DNA of 6,666 nucleotides from positions 1 to 6,666 of the forward strand of contig CANGUI010000100.1 of assembly GCA_947457025.1 (NCBI GenBank). Reading direction: 5' to 3'. Numbering within the stretch: position 1 is the stretch's first letter; the number at the start of each line of letters is the position of its first letter. The notes beneath the pieces are model-generated. The model ran no database searches. It saw nothing but the letters and a program-made list of their open reading frames with translations, and was not told the origin of the DNA. Of the stretch, positions 5,258-6,666 are shown piece after piece. The position numbers and the translations under genes are program-made. This DNA is from Flammeovirgaceae bacterium (GTDB lineage: Bacteria > Bacteroidota > Bacteroidia > Cytophagales > Cyclobacteriaceae).

Positions 5258-6666
5258 ATGCGCATGTTGAAACGAATTGCTCTGATCGTCCTGCTGGCCG
5301 TGGTTGCCCTCGCCACCGTGGTGCTGATAAACACCTTCCGGTCGGGCGCGCCTCCGCCAGCAGGTGAGGCGATTGCAGCTCCTGCCGTAACGCCCGAGGC
5401 GCTGCAGCATTTGCAGGCGGCCATCCGCCACCAGACGATTTCCTATGCAAACCCGGCACTGTTTGATTCGAGTCAGTTTCTGGCATTCCACCGGTTTCTC
5501 GAGGCAACCTATCCCGTGTTCCACCAGCGTACCGAGCGCCACGTATTTGATGGGTACAGCCTGGTACACGTATGGCGAGGTACGGACGCGGCTCTGCCGC
5601 CGGCGGTGATCATGGCCCATCAGGACGTGGTGCCCATCGAAGAAGCCACACGTGCCATGTGGACGGTGGAGCCGTTTGGCGGCATTGTGAAGGACGGCTA
5701 CATCTGGGGGCGTGGCACCACAGATGACAAGATCAACCTGATCGCCCAGCTTGAAGCTGCCGAGAAACTCATGCAGGCGGGCCTGCAACCAACGCGGACC
5801 ATCTATTTTGTCTTTGGCCACGATGAAGAAATTGGCGGCCGCGGGGCCATCGCCATTGCCGCGTGGATGCAGGCGCAGAAAATTTCTGCGCAATTTATCC
5901 TGGATGAGGGCGGCATCATCACCCGCGAGAAACTGGCCGGCGCCACGCGCCCGGTGGCCCTCCTCGGCACAGCCGAGAAAGGCTACATGTCCATCACACT
6001 CACAGCCGAAAAACCGGGCGGCCACAGTTCGATGCCCGATGCCGAGACTGCCATCGATATTTTGTCACAAGCGATTGTGCGCTTGCGCGCCAATCCGTTT
6101 GAGGCGCGGATCACCGAGCCGCTGCAGGGGCTGATGCAGGCCGTGGGGCCGGCGCTGCCCTTTCTGCAGAAAATGGCCTTTGCCAACCCCTGGCTGTTTG
6201 GACCGGCGGTGTTGAAAAATCTCGAAAAGACCGGCTCGGGCAATGCCATGGTACGTACCACGTTTGTGCCCACCATTTTAGAGGGGGGTATCAAAGACAA
6301 CGTTGTGCCGACGGTGGCCCGGGCGACAGCAAACCTGCGGCTGCTGCCGGGTGATGATGCCAAGACCGTGCTGGCGCGCCTGCGCGAAATTGTTGCCGAT
6401 GAGCGCGTGACGATCGCCCTACAAGGGCCGCTATCGGAGGCCTCACCGGTGACTTCCGCCAAGGGCTTCGGGTTCCAAAAAATTGCCGCCACCATCAACA
6501 AATCATATCCGCAGGTAATAGCGTCTCCTTTTTTGATGATTGGCGCCACCGACTCCCGGCATTTCACAGGAGTGTCAGACAACATCATTAAGTTCAGCCC
6601 GATGGTAGACCCGATCGGGTTCCACGGCATTGATGAACGCGTGAGCCTCGAAAGTTTCCAGACGGC
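5258..6666 (+). CDS. Membrane-anchored M20 metallopeptidase, PM20D1/CPS1-like (3' end cut by window)
   Basis: Two-zinc peptidase/amidohydrolase of family M20, closest in motif wording to PM20D1 (N-acyl amino acid hydrolase/synthase) and yeast carboxypeptidase S. The 469 visible codons begin with a basic N-end and a hydrophobic segment (about 7-25) lacking a lipobox Cys, so it is probably an uncleaved anchor with the catalytic part in the periplasm. Metal and catalytic residues are His121 and Asp123 (AHQDVVP), Asp156 (GRGTTDDK), Glu190-Glu191 (GHDEE), Asp216 (LDEGG) and His456 (GFHG). The lid/dimerisation domain begins around 243 and shows GGHSSMP (254-260); NPWLF (310-314) and ATDSRHF (430-436) also match PM20D1. 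The family is about 500 residues, so some 25-35 C-terminal residues lie outside. ATG at 5264 is an equally possible start; neither has a Shine-Dalgarno. It is divergent from the glycosidases, so no shared role is implied. The substrate (N-acyl amino acids or peptides) cannot be decided. Confidence 0.93.
   Translation, partial: MRMLKRIALIVLLAVVALATVVLINTFRSGAPPPAGEAIAAPAVTPEALQHLQAAIRHQTISYANPALFDSSQFLAFHRFLEATYPVFHQRTERHVFDGYSLVHVWRGTDAALPPAVIMAHQDVVPIEEATRAMWTVEPFGGIVKDGYIWGRGTTDDKINLIAQLEAAEKLMQAGLQPTRTIYFVFGHDEEIGGRGAIAIAAWMQAQKISAQFILDEGGIITREKLAGATRPVALLGTAEKGYMSITLTAEKPGGHSSMPDAETAIDILSQAIVRLRANPFEARITEPLQGLMQAVGPALPFLQKMAFANPWLFGPAVLKNLEKTGSGNAMVRTTFVPTILEGGIKDNVVPTVARATANLRLLPGDDAKTVLARLREIVADERVTIALQGPLSEASPVTSAKGFGFQKIAATINKSYPQVIASPFLMIGATDSRHFTGVSDNIIKFSPMVDPIGFHGIDERVSLESFQT

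Noticed and set aside
5033..6025. 330-codon minus-strand open frame, and a second one at 5983-6630, opposite the M20 gene
   Set aside because: They overlap the M20 coding sequence on the other strand, have unlikely composition (Cys/His/Arg-rich in the first) and no recognisable motif. The M20 frame contains all catalytic motifs.
1..6666. CRISPR arrays, tRNA/rRNA genes, insertion sequences, phage or defence genes
   Set aside because: No spaced direct repeats, cloverleaf-like sequences, transposase motifs or defence-type domains were seen on either strand.

Overview
The window looks like chromosomal DNA of a Bacteroidota bacterium, perhaps from the Cytophagia/Chitinophagia side. This is inferred from three things. 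Three consecutive glycoside hydrolases carry lipoprotein signal peptides. None of the genes has a convincing Shine-Dalgarno sequence. One gene belongs to the GH144 (PF10091) type that is common in that phylum. Base composition is above 50% GC by eye. No marker gene is present to name the genus.

Left part (1-4940), minus strand, read right to left: three secreted lipoprotein glycosidases lie head to tail. First is a GH20 beta-N-acetylhexosaminidase (4940 to 3318). After a 130-bp gap with an 11-bp perfect inverted repeat comes a GH144-type protein, most likely a beta-1,2-glucanase (3187 to 1865). Only 8 bp later begins a BglX-like GH3 beta-glucosidase (1856 to the left edge, 3' end cut off). 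GH144 and GH3 are almost certainly co-transcribed and make sense as a pair: GH144 cuts beta-1,2-glucan into sophoro-oligosaccharides and GH3 releases glucose from them. The GH20 enzyme acts on beta-GlcNAc or beta-GalNAc ends. It may share the transcript, or may be partly insulated from it by the hairpin. No SusC/SusD pair, sensor or regulator is visible, so a complete polysaccharide utilization locus is not shown here.

Middle (4941-5257): a 317-bp divergent intergenic region without a convincing gene. It holds a GC-rich block with alternative inverted repeats, a perfect 2 x 16-bp tandem repeat, and then an abrupt A/T-rich stretch just before the right-hand gene. It should contain the promoters for both directions, but no clear Bacteroidota promoter was found.

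Right part (5258-6666), plus strand: a membrane-anchored M20 metallopeptidase of the PM20D1/CPS1-like branch, nearly complete but cut by the right edge. All metal-binding motifs are present.

No evidence was found for RNA genes, CRISPR arrays, insertion sequences, phage genes or a new defence system. The noncoding repeats are the least explained part of the window.
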